64,000 nucleotides of DNA, taken from Flavobacteriaceae bacterium CG2_30_31_66. Its GTDB lineage: Bacteria > Bacteroidota > Bacteroidia > Flavobacteriales > Flavobacteriaceae. How positions within the stretch are numbered: the stretch's first letter is position 1; each line of letters starts with the position of its first letter. The notes beneath the pieces were generated by a model that saw only the letters and a program-made list of their open reading frames with translations, was not told the origin of the DNA and did not search any database. Below, piece after piece: positions 51,692-63,073 of this stretch. Both the position numbers and the translations under genes were made by a program. The stretch spans positions 1 to 64,000 of the forward strand of contig MNYM01000024.1 in NCBI GenBank assembly GCA_001873065.1. Reading direction: 5' to 3'.

Positions 51692-52936
51692 CTATTCTCT
51701 CATTTTTTTATAAACAACTCTAAGTGCATCTGCTTTGTCGGTATATTCTAAAATATCATAAATATTTAAAAGCGATTTTACAGTTTCTTCAGATCTATTT
51801 AATTCGTCCGCTTTTTCGAGGAATGGTAGAGCTTTTTTGTACAAATCTTTTTGTTGTTTTTCAAGTTCGTTATATTTTTTATTGTTAGATAAGTTGTTGT
51901 TCATTTCATCAACAATTGATTGCTCTCCAGATAAAATTGCGACTGCTAAATTCATATAAGCATCCACATAATCTGGTTTTAATTCGATGGCTTTTTTATA
52001 GTATTCGAGAGCTTCATCAATTTTTTTCTCATTTTGATTTACAACACCCAAGTTAAAAAACAATGTTGGGTTGTTTGGATCTAAACGAATTGCTTCTTGC
52101 ATTAATGCTGCAAACTTGTCCATTTTCTCAAGTTTGATATACAATTGAGCTTCATTCAAAAGTAAATTTAAATCTTTCGGATCATTTTTTCTTGCTTCTT
52201 GTAAAGCAACCATAGCCTCCTCAGTTTTCCCCTCGTTTACATAAATGTAAGCGATGTTTTTGATGATATCAGCTTTCTTTGATTCTGTTACTTTATTTGT
52301 TGGATTAGAATATTGACCAAGTTTAACCATTGTATCTCTATTCGCTTTATTTCCAAGGTTTTCAACCTCTCCACTAGCTTTGTTAACCGCATAAAATTCT
52401 GTTGCAATTCCTGTATAGCCTAATTCTTGCAATTTTTTATAATACCCTAAAGATTTCTCATAATCTTTTGCTAATGAAGCACTTACTGCTGCGTTGTATA
52501 AAAAAGAAGTGTCTTTTGGGCTTAATTGATAGGTTAAATAAAAGTTTTCAGCTGCATTTTTATAATCCTTCTCTTCATTATAAAAATTAATCGCTTTTTT
52601 AGACACAAACTGTAATAAGTCATTCAATTTTGGTTCGGCCTCTTTGGTATATTTTTTCTTACCTATTTGATTTTCATAAGTTATCAATTTATTGTAAGCC
52701 TCTGCCGCTTTTTTAACATCTCTTGTACCATAAGTTTGTCCTTTAAGAAAATAATATTGAGCCTTGTATTTTTCATCCATGGTTTCTTCCATAGCGTCCA
52801 AAGATTCAATAATGGTTTGAGCTGTTTTAAAATCGCCTCCTTTAATAGCTTTTTCAGCATTTTTTAACTCATCCTTTTGCGCATATAATCCAATAGTCAT
52901 GAATCCTAAACAAAGCGCTACTAATTGTTTTTTCAT
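51692..52936 (-). CDS. Exported tetratricopeptide-repeat protein downstream of gyrA
   Basis: The 414-residue product starts at MKKQLVALCLG, which begins a clean signal peptide ending GLYAQ; the longer frame runs into the gyrA 3' end. The body is a series of TPR helices, most clearly ATEFYAVNKASGE, EEAMVALQEARKNDPKDLNL, AALMQEAIRLDPNNPTLFFN and EALEYYKKAIELKPDYVDAY. TPR arrays bind partner proteins, here in the periplasm. It begins 22 bases after the gyrA stop and is presumably co-transcribed. Confidence 0.9.
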   Translation of the reverse strand: MKKQLVALCLGFMTIGLYAQKDELKNAEKAIKGGDFKTAQTIIESLDAMEETMDEKYKAQYYFLKGQTYGTRDVKKAAEAYNKLITYENQIGKKKYTKEAEPKLNDLLQFVSKKAINFYNEEKDYKNAAENFYLTYQLSPKDTSFLYNAAVSASLAKDYEKSLGYYKKLQELGYTGIATEFYAVNKASGEVENLGNKANRDTMVKLGQYSNPTNKVTESKKADIIKNIAYIYVNEGKTEEAMVALQEARKNDPKDLNLLLNEAQLYIKLEKMDKFAALMQEAIRLDPNNPTLFFNLGVVNQNEKKIDEALEYYKKAIELKPDYVDAYMNLAVAILSGEQSIVDEMNNNLSNNKKYNELEKQQKDLYKKALPFLEKADELNRSEETVKSLLNIYDILEYTDKADALRVVYKKMRE

Positions 52937-52958
52937 TTTTGATTGATTTAATTTATAA

Positions 52959-55481
52959 TTATTCTTGATTTTCATTTGATTCATTTTCAATATTCGTATC
53001 ATTCCCAATATTTGTGCCGTTTTCAATTTCAACCTCATTTTCATCTTCATGAACCACTCCTGCCACTGCTGCAATGGCATCATCTTCTTTGATATTTATC
53101 AATCGAACACCTTGCGTTGCACGTCCCATAACTCTCAAATCTTCCACTGCCATTCTAATAGTTAATCCTGATTTGTTAATAATCATCAAATCATTCTTGT
53201 CATCTACATTTTTAATGGCAACTAAATTTCCTGTTTTTGCAGAGATATTCAAAGTTTTTACTCCTTTACCTCCTCTATTGGTAATTCTATAATCCTCTAA
53301 ACTAGAGCGTTTTCCATAACCTTTCTCTGATACAACTAAAATATCGCTGTTCAAATCATTTACAGCAATCATTCCTATAACTTCGTCTTGATCGTCTTGC
53401 AAAGTAATTCCTCTAACTCCAGAGGCAGTTCTTCCCATTGGACGAGTTTTAGCTTCTTCGAAACGAATTGCTTTTCCAGATTTTAAAGCTATCATTACTT
53501 GGCTATCACCAGTTGTTAGTTTTGCTTCTAACAATTCGTCATCCTCTTTGATTGTTATAGCGTTAATTCCATTAGCTCTTGGGCGAGAATATTGTTCTAA
53601 AGAAGTCTTTTTCACTTGACCTTTTTTGGTTGCCATGATGACATAATGGCTGTTTACATATTCTTCATCTTTCAAATCTTGCGTTACTAAGAATGCTTTT
53701 ACTTTGTCATCTGATTCAATATTGATGATGTTTTGAATAGCTCTTCCTTTGGTATTTTTTCCACCTTCTGGAATTTCGTAAACTCTCATCCAAAATACTT
53801 TTCCTTTTTGAGTAAAAAACAACATGTATTGGTGATTAGTTCCAACAAAAAGATGTTCTAAGAAATCTTCATCTCTTGTGGTTGCTCCTTTTTGACCACG
53901 TCCTCCTCTATTTTGAACTTTATATTCATCAAGATTTGTCCGTTTCAAATATCCAGCGTTTGAAATCGTAATAACCACTTTTGTGTCAGGAATCATGTCT
54001 TCAATTTGCATGTCACCTCCTGCGTATTCTATAGTTGATCTGCGTTCATCACCATATTTTTCCTTAATATGCAGTAATTCATCTTTGATGATTTGATAAC
54101 GTCTAGGTTCGTTTGCTAAAATATCTTTGAAATCCGCAATTGACAACATGATTTCTTCATATTCTGAACGTAATTTATCCTGTTCAAGACCTGTTAATTG
54201 ACGCAAACGCATTTCAACGATTGCTTTAGATTGAATTTCTGTTAATGAAAAACGTTCCATCAATCTTTCACGAGCTTCATCGGCATTGGTTGATGATCTA
54301 ATGATGGCAATTACCTCATCAATATTGTCTGATGCTATGATTAATCCCTCTAAAATATGGGCTCTTGCTTCTGCTTTTCTGAGTTCAAATTCTGTTCTTC
54401 GAACAACAACGTCATGTCTATGTTCAACAAAATAATGAATTAATTGCTTTAAGTTTAATTGTTGTGGACGACCATTGACCAAAGCAATATTGTTAACACT
54501 AAAAGAAGTTTGAAGTTGTGTGTATTTATAAAGTTTGTTCAAGATGATATTTGGAATGGCATCTTTTTTTAAGACATAAACAATTCGCATTCCATTTCTA
54601 TCAGATTCATCTCTGATATTTGAGATTCCTTCAAGTTTTTTCTCATTCACTAAATCCGCAGTTTTTTTAATCATTTCTGCTTTATTCACTTGATAAGGAA
54701 TTTCAGTTACAATGATACAATCTCTGCCATGTACTTCCTCAAAAGCGGCTTTTGCACGAATTACTATTCTACCACGTCCAGTTTCAAACGCCTCTCTAAC
54801 TCCATCATACCCGTAAATAGTAGCACCTGTTGGAAAATCAGGAGCTGTGATGTGTTGCATCAATTCTTCAATCTCGATATCTCTATTGTCAATATAAGCA
54901 ATAGTTCCATTGATAACTTCTGTCAAATTATGAGGTGCCATATTTGTGGCCATCCCAACTGCAATTCCTGAAGCTCCGTTTACTAATAAATTTGGGATTC
55001 TTGTTGGTAAAACTGTAGGTTCTTCGAGAGTATCATCAAAGTTTAATTGAAAATCCACAGTCTCTTTTTCAATATCAGCCAGCATTTCCTCAGATATTTT
55101 CTGCATTCTTACCTCAGTATAACGCATTGCTGCAGGCGAATCACCATCTACTGAACCAAAATTTCCTTGCCCATCAACCATCATATAACGCACACTCCAT
55201 TCTTGCGCCATTCTTACCATAGAATCATAAACTGAAGTATCTCCATGTGGATGGTACTTTCCTAAAACTTCACCAACAATTCTTGCGGATTTTTTATACG
55301 CTCCTGTTGCTTTAATTCCTAACTCATGCATCCCAAAAAGCACCCTTCTGTGAACTGGCTTAAAACCGTCTCTTACATCTGGTAATGCTCTTGAAACAAT
55401 CACTGACATTGAATAATCAATGTAAGCAGCTTTCATTTGATCTTCAATATTAATAGGAATTAACTTTTCACCTTCTGCCAT
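52959..55481 (-). CDS. gyrA: DNA gyrase subunit A
   Basis: This 840-residue subunit of the type II topoisomerase introduces negative supercoils. The catalytic Tyr is in [10 protein letters not shown] (about 120). The quinolone-determining stretch reads [17 protein letters not shown] with Thr at the position of E. coli Ser83 and Asp at Asp87. The C-terminal beta-pinwheel carries the GyrA box ([14 protein letters not shown], about 520). The last 27 residues are an acidic Asn/Glu-rich tail with [15 protein letters not shown]. It is divergent from clpC. Confidence 0.97.
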   Translation of the reverse strand: MAEGEKLIPINIEDQMKAAYIDYSMSVIVSRALPDVRDGFKPVHRRVLFGMHELGIKATGAYKKSARIVGEVLGKYHPHGDTSVYDSMVRMAQEWSVRYMMVDGQGNFGSVDGDSPAAMRYTEVRMQKISEEMLADIEKETVDFQLNFDDTLEEPTVLPTRIPNLLVNGASGIAVGMATNMAPHNLTEVINGTIAYIDNRDIEIEELMQHITAPDFPTGATIYGYDGVREAFETGRGRIVIRAKAAFEEVHGRDCIIVTEIPYQVNKAEMIKKTADLVNEKKLEGISNIRDESDRNGMRIVYVLKKDAIPNIILNKLYKYTQLQTSFSVNNIALVNGRPQQLNLKQLIHYFVEHRHDVVVRRTEFELRKAEARAHILEGLIIASDNIDEVIAIIRSSTNADEARERLMERFSLTEIQSKAIVEMRLRQLTGLEQDKLRSEYEEIMLSIADFKDILANEPRRYQIIKDELLHIKEKYGDERRSTIEYAGGDMQIEDMIPDTKVVITISNAGYLKRTNLDEYKVQNRGGRGQKGATTRDEDFLEHLFVGTNHQYMLFFTQKGKVFWMRVYEIPEGGKNTKGRAIQNIINIESDDKVKAFLVTQDLKDEEYVNSHYVIMATKKGQVKKTSLEQYSRPRANGINAITIKEDDELLEAKLTTGDSQVMIALKSGKAIRFEEAKTRPMGRTASGVRGITLQDDQDEVIGMIAVNDLNSDILVVSEKGYGKRSSLEDYRITNRGGKGVKTLNISAKTGNLVAIKNVDDKNDLMIINKSGLTIRMAVEDLRVMGRATQGVRLINIKEDDAIAAVAGVVHEDENEVEIENGTNIGNDTNIENESNENQE

Positions 55482-55741
55482 AAATGTATTTTTACTATTT
55501 ATTCTTGATTTTTAAAACAAGGCAAGATACAATTTCTTTCAGTTTTGACAAAGCTTTTATGTGATTAGAAACGTTAGAGTTATCAACATTTTTAAATAAA
55601 TTTTAACATTGATTTATTTGCTTGATTTTCAGTAAATTCGCAATATACAAACATTGCCAAACTGTCAGATTTTTTCATTGGCATTTTTTTTGTTACATTC
55701 ACAAAAAAAAGAATTAAATTTACGACAATATAGACATACAC

Positions 55742-58318
55742 ATGGACGATAATTTTTCACCAAAAGTTAGAGATGTAATTACTTTTAGCAAAGAGGAAGC
55801 CTTAAGATTGGGACACGAATTTATAGGGACTGAACATCTTCTACTCGGATTAATCAGAAAAGGAGAAGGAAAAGCGATAGAAATATTATCAGCATTTGAT
55901 GTTGATTTAATTCTTTTACGCAAAAAATTAGAACAACTTAATCCTTCAAATCCCACGTTTATTGATAGTTTCAATAAACCCAATTTGCAATTAACTAGAC
56001 AAGCAGAAAAAGCCCTTAAAACAACTTTTTTAGAAGCCAAATTGTATGAAAGCGAATCAATAGATACTGCACATTTGTTGCTTTGTATTCTCAGAAATGA
56101 AAATGACCCAACTACCAAATTGATTCAAAAATATCATATAAATTATGATGAAGCAAAAGCGTTGTATAAACAACTTCATGCAGAAGAAACTGACCTCAAT
56201 GATGACCAAGATTTACCATCAAATCCAATCTCAGAAATTCCTTCTGATGATGATTATAATCCAGAAAAATCAAATCCTTTCGATCAATCACAAAGAGGAA
56301 AAATGGTTAAAAAATCAAAAACACCAGTTTTAGATAATTTTGGCAGAGATTTGACTTCATTGGCAGAAGCCGGAAAATTAGACCCGGTTGTTGGAAGACA
56401 AAAAGAAATTGAACGCGTTTCTCAAATTTTAAGCAGAAGAAAGAAAAACAACCCAATGTTAATTGGTGAACCTGGCGTGGGAAAATCAGCTATTGCCGAA
56501 GGCTTGGCATTGAGAATTATCGAACGAAAAGTTTCGAGAATTTTATTTGACAAACGAATTGTTTCTCTTGATTTGGCAAGTTTGGTCGCAGGCACAAAAT
56601 ACAGAGGGCAGTTTGAAGAGCGAATGAAAGCTTTGATGAACGAGCTTGAAAAAAATGATGATATTATTTTATTCATTGACGAAATTCATACTATTGTTGG
56701 TGCAGGTGGCGCAACAGGTTCGTTAGACGCCTCAAACATGTTAAAACCGGCATTAGCAAGAGGTGAAATCCAATGTATTGGAGCTACAACACTGAATGAA
56801 TATCGTCAAAATATTGAAAAAGATGGCGCTTTAGAAAGACGTTTCCAAAAAGTAATTGTTGATCCAACTACTGTTGAAGAAACCATTCAGATTTTGCACA
56901 ATATCAAAAATAAATACGAAGAACACCACAATGTTAATTTCACAAATGAAGCCATTGAAGCTTGTGTAAAATTAACAAATAGATACATGACCGACAGGTA
57001 TTTACCTGACAAAGCTATTGATGCTATGGACGAAGCAGGCTCTAGAATCCACATCACAAATATTGTGGTTCCAAAACAAATTTTGGAATTGGAAGCACAA
57101 TTAGAAGTGATTCGTGAAAGAAAAACCAAAGCCGTTAACGGTCAAAAATATGAAGAAGCTGCCAAGTTGAGAGACGATGAAAAAAACATAGAAGCAGCCC
57201 TACATTCTGCCCAAAAACAATGGGAAGAAGATTCTAAATTGAACCGAGAAATTGTAACCGAAGACAATGTTGCAGAAGTCGTTTCAATGATGACAGGAAT
57301 TCCCGTAAACAGAGTTGCTGAAGCTGAAAGTCATCGTTTATTTGAACTTCCTAAATCAATCAAAGGGAAAGTAATTGGTCAAGATGAAGCTGTTACCAAA
57401 GTTGTGAAAGCAATTCAAAGAAACAGAGTGGGATTAAAAGACCCAAATAAACCCATTGGTTCTTTTATTTTTTTAGGACAAACTGGTGTTGGAAAAACTC
57501 AATTGGCAAAAATTTTAGCTAAAGAATTGTTTGACTCTGAAGATTCTCTTATCAGAATTGATATGAGTGAATACATGGAAAAATTTGCTATTTCACGTTT
57601 GATTGGTGCGCCTCCGGGATATGTTGGCTATGAAGAGGGAGGACAATTAACTGAAAAAGTGCGAAGAAAGCCTTATGCAGTCGTACTTCTAGATGAAATT
57701 GAAAAAGCACATCCTGATGTTTTCAATATGCTACTACAAATTTTAGATGACGGATATATCACTGACAGTTTGGGTCGAAAAATCGATTTTAGAAATACAA
57801 TTATCATTATGACTTCCAATATTGGAGCTCGCCAAATAAAAGATTTTGGTGGTGGTCTTGGTTTTGGAACTTCTTCAAAAGAAGCTCAAGCTGAAGATTA
57901 CGCAAAATCGGTGATTGAAGGTGCCTTGAAAAAATCATTTGCTCCTGAGTTTTTGAATAGAATTGATGACGTTGTCATTTTTAATGCACTTGAAAAAGCA
58001 GACATTCATTCAATTATTGATATTGAATTGAACAAACTTTTGCTGAGAATTTCTGATTTAGGCTACACTTTAACTATCAGCGAAAAAGCAAAAGATTTTA
58101 TTGCTGACAAAGGTTTTGATAAAAAATATGGTGCAAGACCTCTAAAAAGAGCAATACAAAAATATGTTGAAGACGCACTTGCCGAAGAAATTGTAAACTC
58201 AAAATTGACAGAAGGCGACACCATCACCATGGAATTGGATGAAGAAAAAAGTGAACTTTTTGTAAAAATCAAAAAAGGTACCAAGAAAACAGAATCTCGA
58301 ACTGAATCAGGTTCATAA
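55742..58318 (+). CDS. clpC: ATP-dependent Clp protease ATP-binding subunit ClpC
   Basis: This 858-residue Hsp100 ATPase feeds proteins to ClpP. The N-terminal double Clp-N domain runs to about 145 ([14 protein letters not shown]). Next are an acidic linker with [13 protein letters not shown]1 with Walker [16 protein letters not shown] (about 240), a UVR-like middle region ([16 protein letters not shown]), and AAA2 with [14 protein letters not shown] (about 578) and the [14 protein letters not shown] sensor. Residues [13 protein letters not shown] are from the AAA2 end. The start codon lies behind an AT-rich leader. Confidence 0.96.
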   Translation: MDDNFSPKVRDVITFSKEEALRLGHEFIGTEHLLLGLIRKGEGKAIEILSAFDVDLILLRKKLEQLNPSNPTFIDSFNKPNLQLTRQAEKALKTTFLEAKLYESESIDTAHLLLCILRNENDPTTKLIQKYHINYDEAKALYKQLHAEETDLNDDQDLPSNPISEIPSDDDYNPEKSNPFDQSQRGKMVKKSKTPVLDNFGRDLTSLAEAGKLDPVVGRQKEIERVSQILSRRKKNNPMLIGEPGVGKSAIAEGLALRIIERKVSRILFDKRIVSLDLASLVAGTKYRGQFEERMKALMNELEKNDDIILFIDEIHTIVGAGGATGSLDASNMLKPALARGEIQCIGATTLNEYRQNIEKDGALERRFQKVIVDPTTVEETIQILHNIKNKYEEHHNVNFTNEAIEACVKLTNRYMTDRYLPDKAIDAMDEAGSRIHITNIVVPKQILELEAQLEVIRERKTKAVNGQKYEEAAKLRDDEKNIEAALHSAQKQWEEDSKLNREIVTEDNVAEVVSMMTGIPVNRVAEAESHRLFELPKSIKGKVIGQDEAVTKVVKAIQRNRVGLKDPNKPIGSFIFLGQTGVGKTQLAKILAKELFDSEDSLIRIDMSEYMEKFAISRLIGAPPGYVGYEEGGQLTEKVRRKPYAVVLLDEIEKAHPDVFNMLLQILDDGYITDSLGRKIDFRNTIIIMTSNIGARQIKDFGGGLGFGTSSKEAQAEDYAKSVIEGALKKSFAPEFLNRIDDVVIFNALEKADIHSIIDIELNKLLLRISDLGYTLTISEKAKDFIADKGFDKKYGARPLKRAIQKYVEDALAEEIVNSKLTEGDTITMELDEEKSELFVKIKKGTKKTESRTESGS

Positions 58319-58324
58319 ACTGAA

Positions 58325-58358
58325 AAAACCTCAAACACTAACGTTTGAGGTTTTTTTT
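58325..58358. terminator. Bidirectional terminator between clpC and hutH
   Basis: AAAACCTCAAAC-ACTAAC-GTTTGAGGTTTT forms a 12-bp stem flanked by A and T runs, directly between the two convergent stops. Confidence 0.9.
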
Positions 58359-58368
58359 AAAATAAATT

Positions 58369-59874
58369 TTAAAACAATTCATTGCTATCAATTTCAAAAC
58401 TCTCAATAAATTCGGAAGCTTTTTTAATGTCATAATGCATCACTCTATCTTCTTCCACAAAAGAAACTTCTTCTCTGAATATCCCAACCAATGAGGCTAA
58501 AAAAGGCGACGTTTTTGCCTTTGCAAAATACAATGCTTGAGAAGCTGTAAACAATTCAATAGCTAAAATCGTTTGTAAATTATCCGCAATTTTCTTACAT
58601 TTTGTTGCAGCATTTGCGCCCATAGAAACGTGGTCTTCTTGTCCATTACTCGACTCAATAGAATCTACACTTGCAGGAGTGGCATATTGTTTATTTTGAC
58701 TTACAATGCTAGCAGCTGTATATTGAGGAATCATAAAACCTGAATTCAATCCTGGATTTGAAATCAAAAAAGGAGGCAAATGCCTGTGACCAGAAACCAA
58801 TTGATAGGTTCGTCTTTCAGAAATATTTCCCAATTCAGAAAGCGCAATGGCAAGGAAATCCAATCCTAATGCCAAAGGTTGACCATGAAAATTTCCTCCA
58901 GAAATAATTTCATTTTCTGTTACAAAAATATTTGGATTGTCGGTTACTGAATTTACTTCTGTCAAAAAAGTTTTTGTTACAAAACGAATGGTATCTTTTG
59001 TTGCTCCATGAACTTGTGGCATACAACGAAAAGAATACGGATCTTGAACATGTTGTTTTTCTTGCGAAATAATTTCACTTCCCTCTAAAAAATCATTGAT
59101 TCTTTCTGCGGTTTTAAGTTGTCCATTGTGAGGTCTTATCAGATGAATTAACTCGTTAAATGGTTCAATTCTTCCATCAAAAGCCTCTAAAGAAATTGTA
59201 CCAATAACGTCAGACAAATAGGATAATTTATACGATTTCAACAAACAATAAATTCCGAAAGCGGACATAAATTGAGTACCATTTAACAATGCTAACCCTT
59301 CTTTGGATTGCAGTTTTATACTTTCCCAAGAAAAGATTTTTAATACTTTTTCGGCTGTTGTTTTTTTATTTTTATAATACACTTCACCCAATCCAATTAG
59401 CGGAAGAGAAAGATGAGCCAAAGGCGATAAATCACCAGAAGCGCCCAGAGATCCTTGTGAAAAAACTACAGGTATAATATCATTGTTATAAAAATCAATC
59501 AACCTTTTTACGGTTGCCAATTGCACCCCAGAATGACCATAACTCAATGATTGAATTTTGAATAAAATCATCAATTTTACAATCTCTTTTGGAACTTCTT
59601 CACCTGTTCCACAAGCGTGACTTTTCACTAAATTTTCTTGCAATTTTTGTAAATTATTTTCTGAAATTTTTACATTATACAATGCTCCAAAACCAGTGTT
59701 AATTCCATACAAGGGTGTTGAAATAGATTTTGTTTTTTCATCCAAATAAAATCTGCATTTATTGATTTTTTCAATAGCAGAAACTGATAATTCTAATTGA
59801 TGATTTTCTGTAATAATTTCTTTGATTTTCGATAAATCAAGAGCTTTATTGTCTATAAAATGAATTGCACTCAT
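58369..59874 (-). CDS. hutH: Histidine ammonia-lyase
   Basis: This 501-residue enzyme deaminates histidine to urocanate, the first step of histidine degradation. The MIO cofactor triad is Ala145-Ser146-Gly147 in SLGASGDLSPLAHLSLPLIG. GINTGFGALYNV (about 58), SYGHSGVQ and GNFHGQPLALGLDF with later FMIPQYTAA are further family marks. Length is standard. No other hut genes are in the window. It is divergent from the TlpA-like gene. Confidence 0.95.
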   Translation of the reverse strand: MSAIHFIDNKALDLSKIKEIITENHQLELSVSAIEKINKCRFYLDEKTKSISTPLYGINTGFGALYNVKISENNLQKLQENLVKSHACGTGEEVPKEIVKLMILFKIQSLSYGHSGVQLATVKRLIDFYNNDIIPVVFSQGSLGASGDLSPLAHLSLPLIGLGEVYYKNKKTTAEKVLKIFSWESIKLQSKEGLALLNGTQFMSAFGIYCLLKSYKLSYLSDVIGTISLEAFDGRIEPFNELIHLIRPHNGQLKTAERINDFLEGSEIISQEKQHVQDPYSFRCMPQVHGATKDTIRFVTKTFLTEVNSVTDNPNIFVTENEIISGGNFHGQPLALGLDFLAIALSELGNISERRTYQLVSGHRHLPPFLISNPGLNSGFMIPQYTAASIVSQNKQYATPASVDSIESSNGQEDHVSMGANAATKCKKIADNLQTILAIELFTASQALYFAKAKTSPFLASLVGIFREEVSFVEEDRVMHYDIKKASEFIESFEIDSNELF

Positions 59875-59955
59875 TTATGTTTGATTGATAATCAAAATTG
59901 CAACTTCAAAATTGTATATGCAAATGATTTTAACAATATTATGAGTTTTAAACTT

Positions 59956-59963
59956 TATATTTG
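59956..59963 (+). promoter_or_regulatory. -7 promoter box of the TlpA-like gene
   Basis: TATATTTG matches TAnnTTTG and lies 21 bases before the start codon. Confidence 0.6.
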
Positions 59964-59983
59964 CACTAAATTTAAAACCAAAG

Positions 59984-61009
59984 ATGAAAAATTATAAAAT
60001 TATCATATTTAGCATTTTTTTAATAACTGCATGTTCTAAAAAACACCCATCAGATTACTTAACATTATCAGGAAAAATTGAAAATAATAAAGATTCCTTA
60101 ATCCGAATTGTAGGAAGAGAAGGCCTTGTGAAAGAGATAAAATTCAATAAAGACGGGAGTTTTAAAGATACTTTGAAAGTACCACAATCAGCAATTTACA
60201 GTTTTACAACAGAGAGTAATAAGAATGCCCCTATTTTTCTTAAAAATGGTTTCGACATTACTATCAAAGGGGATTATAGTGATTTTTTTGAAACCTTTAA
60301 ATTTTCGGGAGAAGGTTCTCAAAATAGTAATTTTATCATTGCTCAAATAAAAAAAAGTAGGGATTTAGGGAATCCTCAAGATATTTTAAACCTTGAAAAA
60401 ACTGCATTTATAAAAAAATTAGATGAACTAAAATCTACATACGACAGTATTTTAAACTCATATCAAAATCTTGATAGCACTTTGTATGCAAATATTAAAG
60501 TTCAAAATAAACAATTAATCAAATATTTTGAGGAAACATACAGCAAAAATCAAGTTTTTGGGCAGGGAAAACCTTCTCCAAAATTTGAGAATTACATTGA
60601 TTTTAAAGGAGGTTCAAAATCTTTGGATTCTTTTAAAGGAAAATATGTGTATATAGATGTTTGGGCAACTTGGTGTGGACCTTGCATTCAACAAATTCCT
60701 TTTTTGAAAGAAATGAAAAAATTGTATAAAGATAAAAATATTGTTTTTGTTGGTATTTCATCAGATGAATCAACTAGAAGTGGTGGCTCATGGGAATCTG
60801 CTGAAAAAAAATGGAGAGATTTTGTAAAAGAAAATAGTTTAGGTGACGTTCAACTTTGGGCTGGTAAAGATTTTAGTTTTCAAGAAGCTTATCAAATCAA
60901 TGGAATTCCAAGGTTTATATTGATTGATCCAAAAGGAAATATTGTTGATGCTGATGCTCCAAGACCCTCAGATCCAATTTTAAAGGAATTATTAGATTCA
61001 GTTTTATAA
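59984..61009 (+). CDS. TlpA-like thioredoxin-fold lipoprotein with DUF4369 domain
   Basis: This 341-residue envelope protein starts with a lipoprotein signal (FLITACSKK, Cys at about 18). An N-terminal beta-rich DUF4369 region (to about 120) and a helical linker precede a thioredoxin domain with YVYIDVWATWCGPCIQQIPF (WCGPC at about 227-231) and the cis-Pro segment INGIPRFILIDPKG. Proteins of this kind reduce or isomerise envelope disulfides or donate electrons to haem-protein maturation. The redox Cys pair is intact. Confidence 0.93.
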   Translation: MKNYKIIIFSIFLITACSKKHPSDYLTLSGKIENNKDSLIRIVGREGLVKEIKFNKDGSFKDTLKVPQSAIYSFTTESNKNAPIFLKNGFDITIKGDYSDFFETFKFSGEGSQNSNFIIAQIKKSRDLGNPQDILNLEKTAFIKKLDELKSTYDSILNSYQNLDSTLYANIKVQNKQLIKYFEETYSKNQVFGQGKPSPKFENYIDFKGGSKSLDSFKGKYVYIDVWATWCGPCIQQIPFLKEMKKLYKDKNIVFVGISSDESTRSGGSWESAEKKWRDFVKENSLGDVQLWAGKDFSFQEAYQINGIPRFILIDPKGNIVDADAPRPSDPILKELLDSVL

Positions 61010-61076
61010 TATTGGAACATTAAATTACGAATTTCAAATTACTTACTACTAATCTTGTAATTATCAAAAATTAATA

Positions 61077-61114
61077 AAAAAGGCGAAATTTTCAGGAAAA
61101 TTTCGCCTTTTTTT
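61077..61114. terminator. Bidirectional terminator between TlpA-like gene and accA
   Basis: GGCGAAATTTT-CAGG-AAAATTTCGCC (61082-61107) is a perfect 11-bp stem flanked by A and T runs, between two convergent stops. Confidence 0.92.
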
Positions 61115-61131
61115 AAAGGTAATTTTTAAAA

Positions 61132-62085
61132 CTATTCTTTATAAACCCCCATTTCAGCGTATTTCTGCATTCTTTTTGCAACTAATTCAGCATCATTTAA
61201 ACCCTTTAATTCCTCAAAAGCAGCCAAAATTTGTTCTTCTACGGCTTTGAAAGCACCTTCTCTATCAGTATGTGCTCCTCCCATTGGCTCTTTGATGATT
61301 CCATCAATCAAATTCAATTTTTTCATATCTGCACCAGTCAATTTTAAAGCATCAGCTGCTTGTTCTTTAAACTCCCAACTTCTCCACAAAATTGAGGAGC
61401 AAGATTCTGGAGAAATCACGGTGTACCAAGTATTTTCCATCATATAAACCCTATCTCCGACGCCAATTCCAAGTGCTCCACCAGAAGCACCTTCACCAAT
61501 AACAATGGCAATAATTAGTGTTTTTAAACGAGTCATTTCAAAAATATTTCTTGCAATGGCTTCACCTTGACCACGTTCTTCAGCTTCTAAACCAGGATAA
61601 GCACCAGGAGTATCAAGCAAAGTAACCACAGGAATTCTGAATTTTTCAGCCATTTTCATCAAACGCAACGCTTTTCTATAACCTTCAGGATTTGCCATTC
61701 CGAAGTTTCTAAATTGACGCGTTTTTGTATTAAATCCTTTTTGTTGGCCAATAAACATAAAAGATTGATTTCCGATTTTACCTAAACCACCAACCATGGC
61801 TTTGTCATCTTTTACGTTTCTATCTCCATGAAATTCCATAAAAGTATCCCCCAAAATAGCACGAATATAATCCATAGTATAAGGCCTGTTTGGGTGCCTT
61901 GACAATTGCACTCTTTGCCATGGAGAAAGATTTTTATAAATTTCTTTTCTAGCCTCTGCTAGTTTTTTTTCAATTTTCTTGCATGTTGCAGAAACATCTA
62001 CCTCACTTTCTGCTCCAATAATTTGACATTTTTCAAGTTGGTCTTGTAGCTCTTTAATCGGCATTTCGAAGTCTAGATATTCCAT
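61132..62085 (-). CDS. accA: Acetyl-CoA carboxylase carboxyltransferase subunit alpha
   Basis: This 317-residue subunit transfers the carboxyl group from biotin to acetyl-CoA with AccD in fatty-acid synthesis. The N-terminal helix ([16 protein letters not shown]) is followed by [34 protein letters not shown] (about 163-182), [17 protein letters not shown] (about 197-213) and [11 protein letters not shown]. It follows an EamA-type permease gene after 73 bases, with its own promoter box in the gap. Confidence 0.96.
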   Translation of the reverse strand: MEYLDFEMPIKELQDQLEKCQIIGAESEVDVSATCKKIEKKLAEARKEIYKNLSPWQRVQLSRHPNRPYTMDYIRAILGDTFMEFHGDRNVKDDKAMVGGLGKIGNQSFMFIGQQKGFNTKTRQFRNFGMANPEGYRKALRLMKMAEKFRIPVVTLLDTPGAYPGLEAEERGQGEAIARNIFEMTRLKTLIIAIVIGEGASGGALGIGVGDRVYMMENTWYTVISPESCSSILWRSWEFKEQAADALKLTGADMKKLNLIDGIIKEPMGGAHTDREGAFKAVEEQILAAFEELKGLNDAELVAKRMQKYAEMGVYKE

Positions 62086-62118
62086 ATTGTAATTATTTTG
62101 ATTTCATTTTAGATTAAA

Positions 62119-62126
62119 CAAACATA
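62119..62126 (-). promoter_or_regulatory. -7 promoter box of accA
   Basis: On the minus strand TATGTTTG matches TAnnTTTG and lies 33 bases before the accA start. No clear -33 element. Confidence 0.5.
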
Positions 62127-62158
62127 CTATAAAAAATACTTTTTTAAATAAAATTGAG

Positions 62159-63073
62159 TTACTTTTTTGAATTTACTCTCTCTTTAAACTCCTGTTTTAT
62201 TGTAGTTTTATTTTTAATAATTCCGTTTAATAATACCACTCCAAAAACAATAACTGCCCCAAAATAAAACTCAGGATTCATTTTTTCTTTATCACCAAAA
62301 ATAAATAATGCAAGTATTATTGCATAAATAGGTTCTAAATTAATGGTAAGCATCACTGTATAAGGTGATAAAAATTTCATTACTTTAACTGATGTAATAA
62401 AGGCATATGCAGTACAAACGCTGCTCAAAATTGCAAGATAAACCCAATCCATTGTTTTTAAATCAAAAAAAGTTGGTGTAAAGCCTTTTGATAAAAATAA
62501 GTAAAAAGCCACGAAAACTGACCCAAAAAATAGTTGGTATAAAGAAATGGTATTTGCATCATATTTTTTTACAAAAAGGCCATTTAAAACTGAAAATAAT
62601 GCAGCCAAAAATGCTGAAATTAGGGCATAGATAATCCCTAATTGATACCTACTTTCGAATTTAAAAATGATAGATAATCCAATAACAACTAGTAAACCTA
62701 GGAAAATTTCTAAGGGTTTTACCTTACTTTTAAATAAAATCGGTTCAATTAATGAGGCAAAAAATGCGCCTGTACTCATTGTAACCAATGCTACAGAAAC
62801 ATTTGAAACTTTAATTGCTTTGAAAAAGAAAATCCAATGAGTTGCAATGATAATCCCTGTGATTAAGAATTTTAAGATTCCCTGTTTATCAAGTGAAAAA
62901 GATTTTTTTTTGTAAATAAAAAATATGAAAATAAAAAAAACTGCAAGGCTCATTCTAAAAAAAACCAATGGAATTGCTTCCAAAGTGATTAATGCGCCAA
63001 GAATTGCTGTAAACCCCCAAATAAAAACAATGAAGTGCAATAAAAGATAGTTTTTAAAATTATTTTCTAGCAT
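62159..63073 (-). CDS. EamA/DMT superfamily permease
   Basis: This 304-residue inner-membrane protein has ten predicted helices in two EamA halves; the first begins LLLHFIVFIWGFTAILGALI and the second GIIYALISAFLAALFSVLNGL. SVALVTMSTGAFFASLIEPI near residue 95 and LEPIYAIILALFIFGDKE near 265 are the matching halves of the repeat. Members export amino acids, nucleosides or metabolites. The start overlaps the upstream LptF/LptG gene by 14 bases. Confidence 0.92.
   Translation of the reverse strand: MLENNFKNYLLLHFIVFIWGFTAILGALITLEAIPLVFFRMSLAVFFIFIFFIYKKKSFSLDKQGILKFLITGIIIATHWIFFFKAIKVSNVSVALVTMSTGAFFASLIEPILFKSKVKPLEIFLGLLVVIGLSIIFKFESRYQLGIIYALISAFLAALFSVLNGLFVKKYDANTISLYQLFFGSVFVAFYLFLSKGFTPTFFDLKTMDWVYLAILSSVCTAYAFITSVKVMKFLSPYTVMLTINLEPIYAIILALFIFGDKEKMNPEFYFGAVIVFGVVLLNGIIKNKTTIKQEFKERVNSKK

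Noticed and set aside
55200-55270. Quinolone-resistance change in gyrA (Thr at E. coli Ser83 position)
   Set aside because: Thr keeps the hydroxyl group and Asp87 is retained; I take this as natural variation rather than a resistance mutation.
55720-56118. 132-codon minus-strand frame overlapping clpC
   Set aside because: It is antisense to the conserved Clp-N domain and lacks any sign of being a gene.
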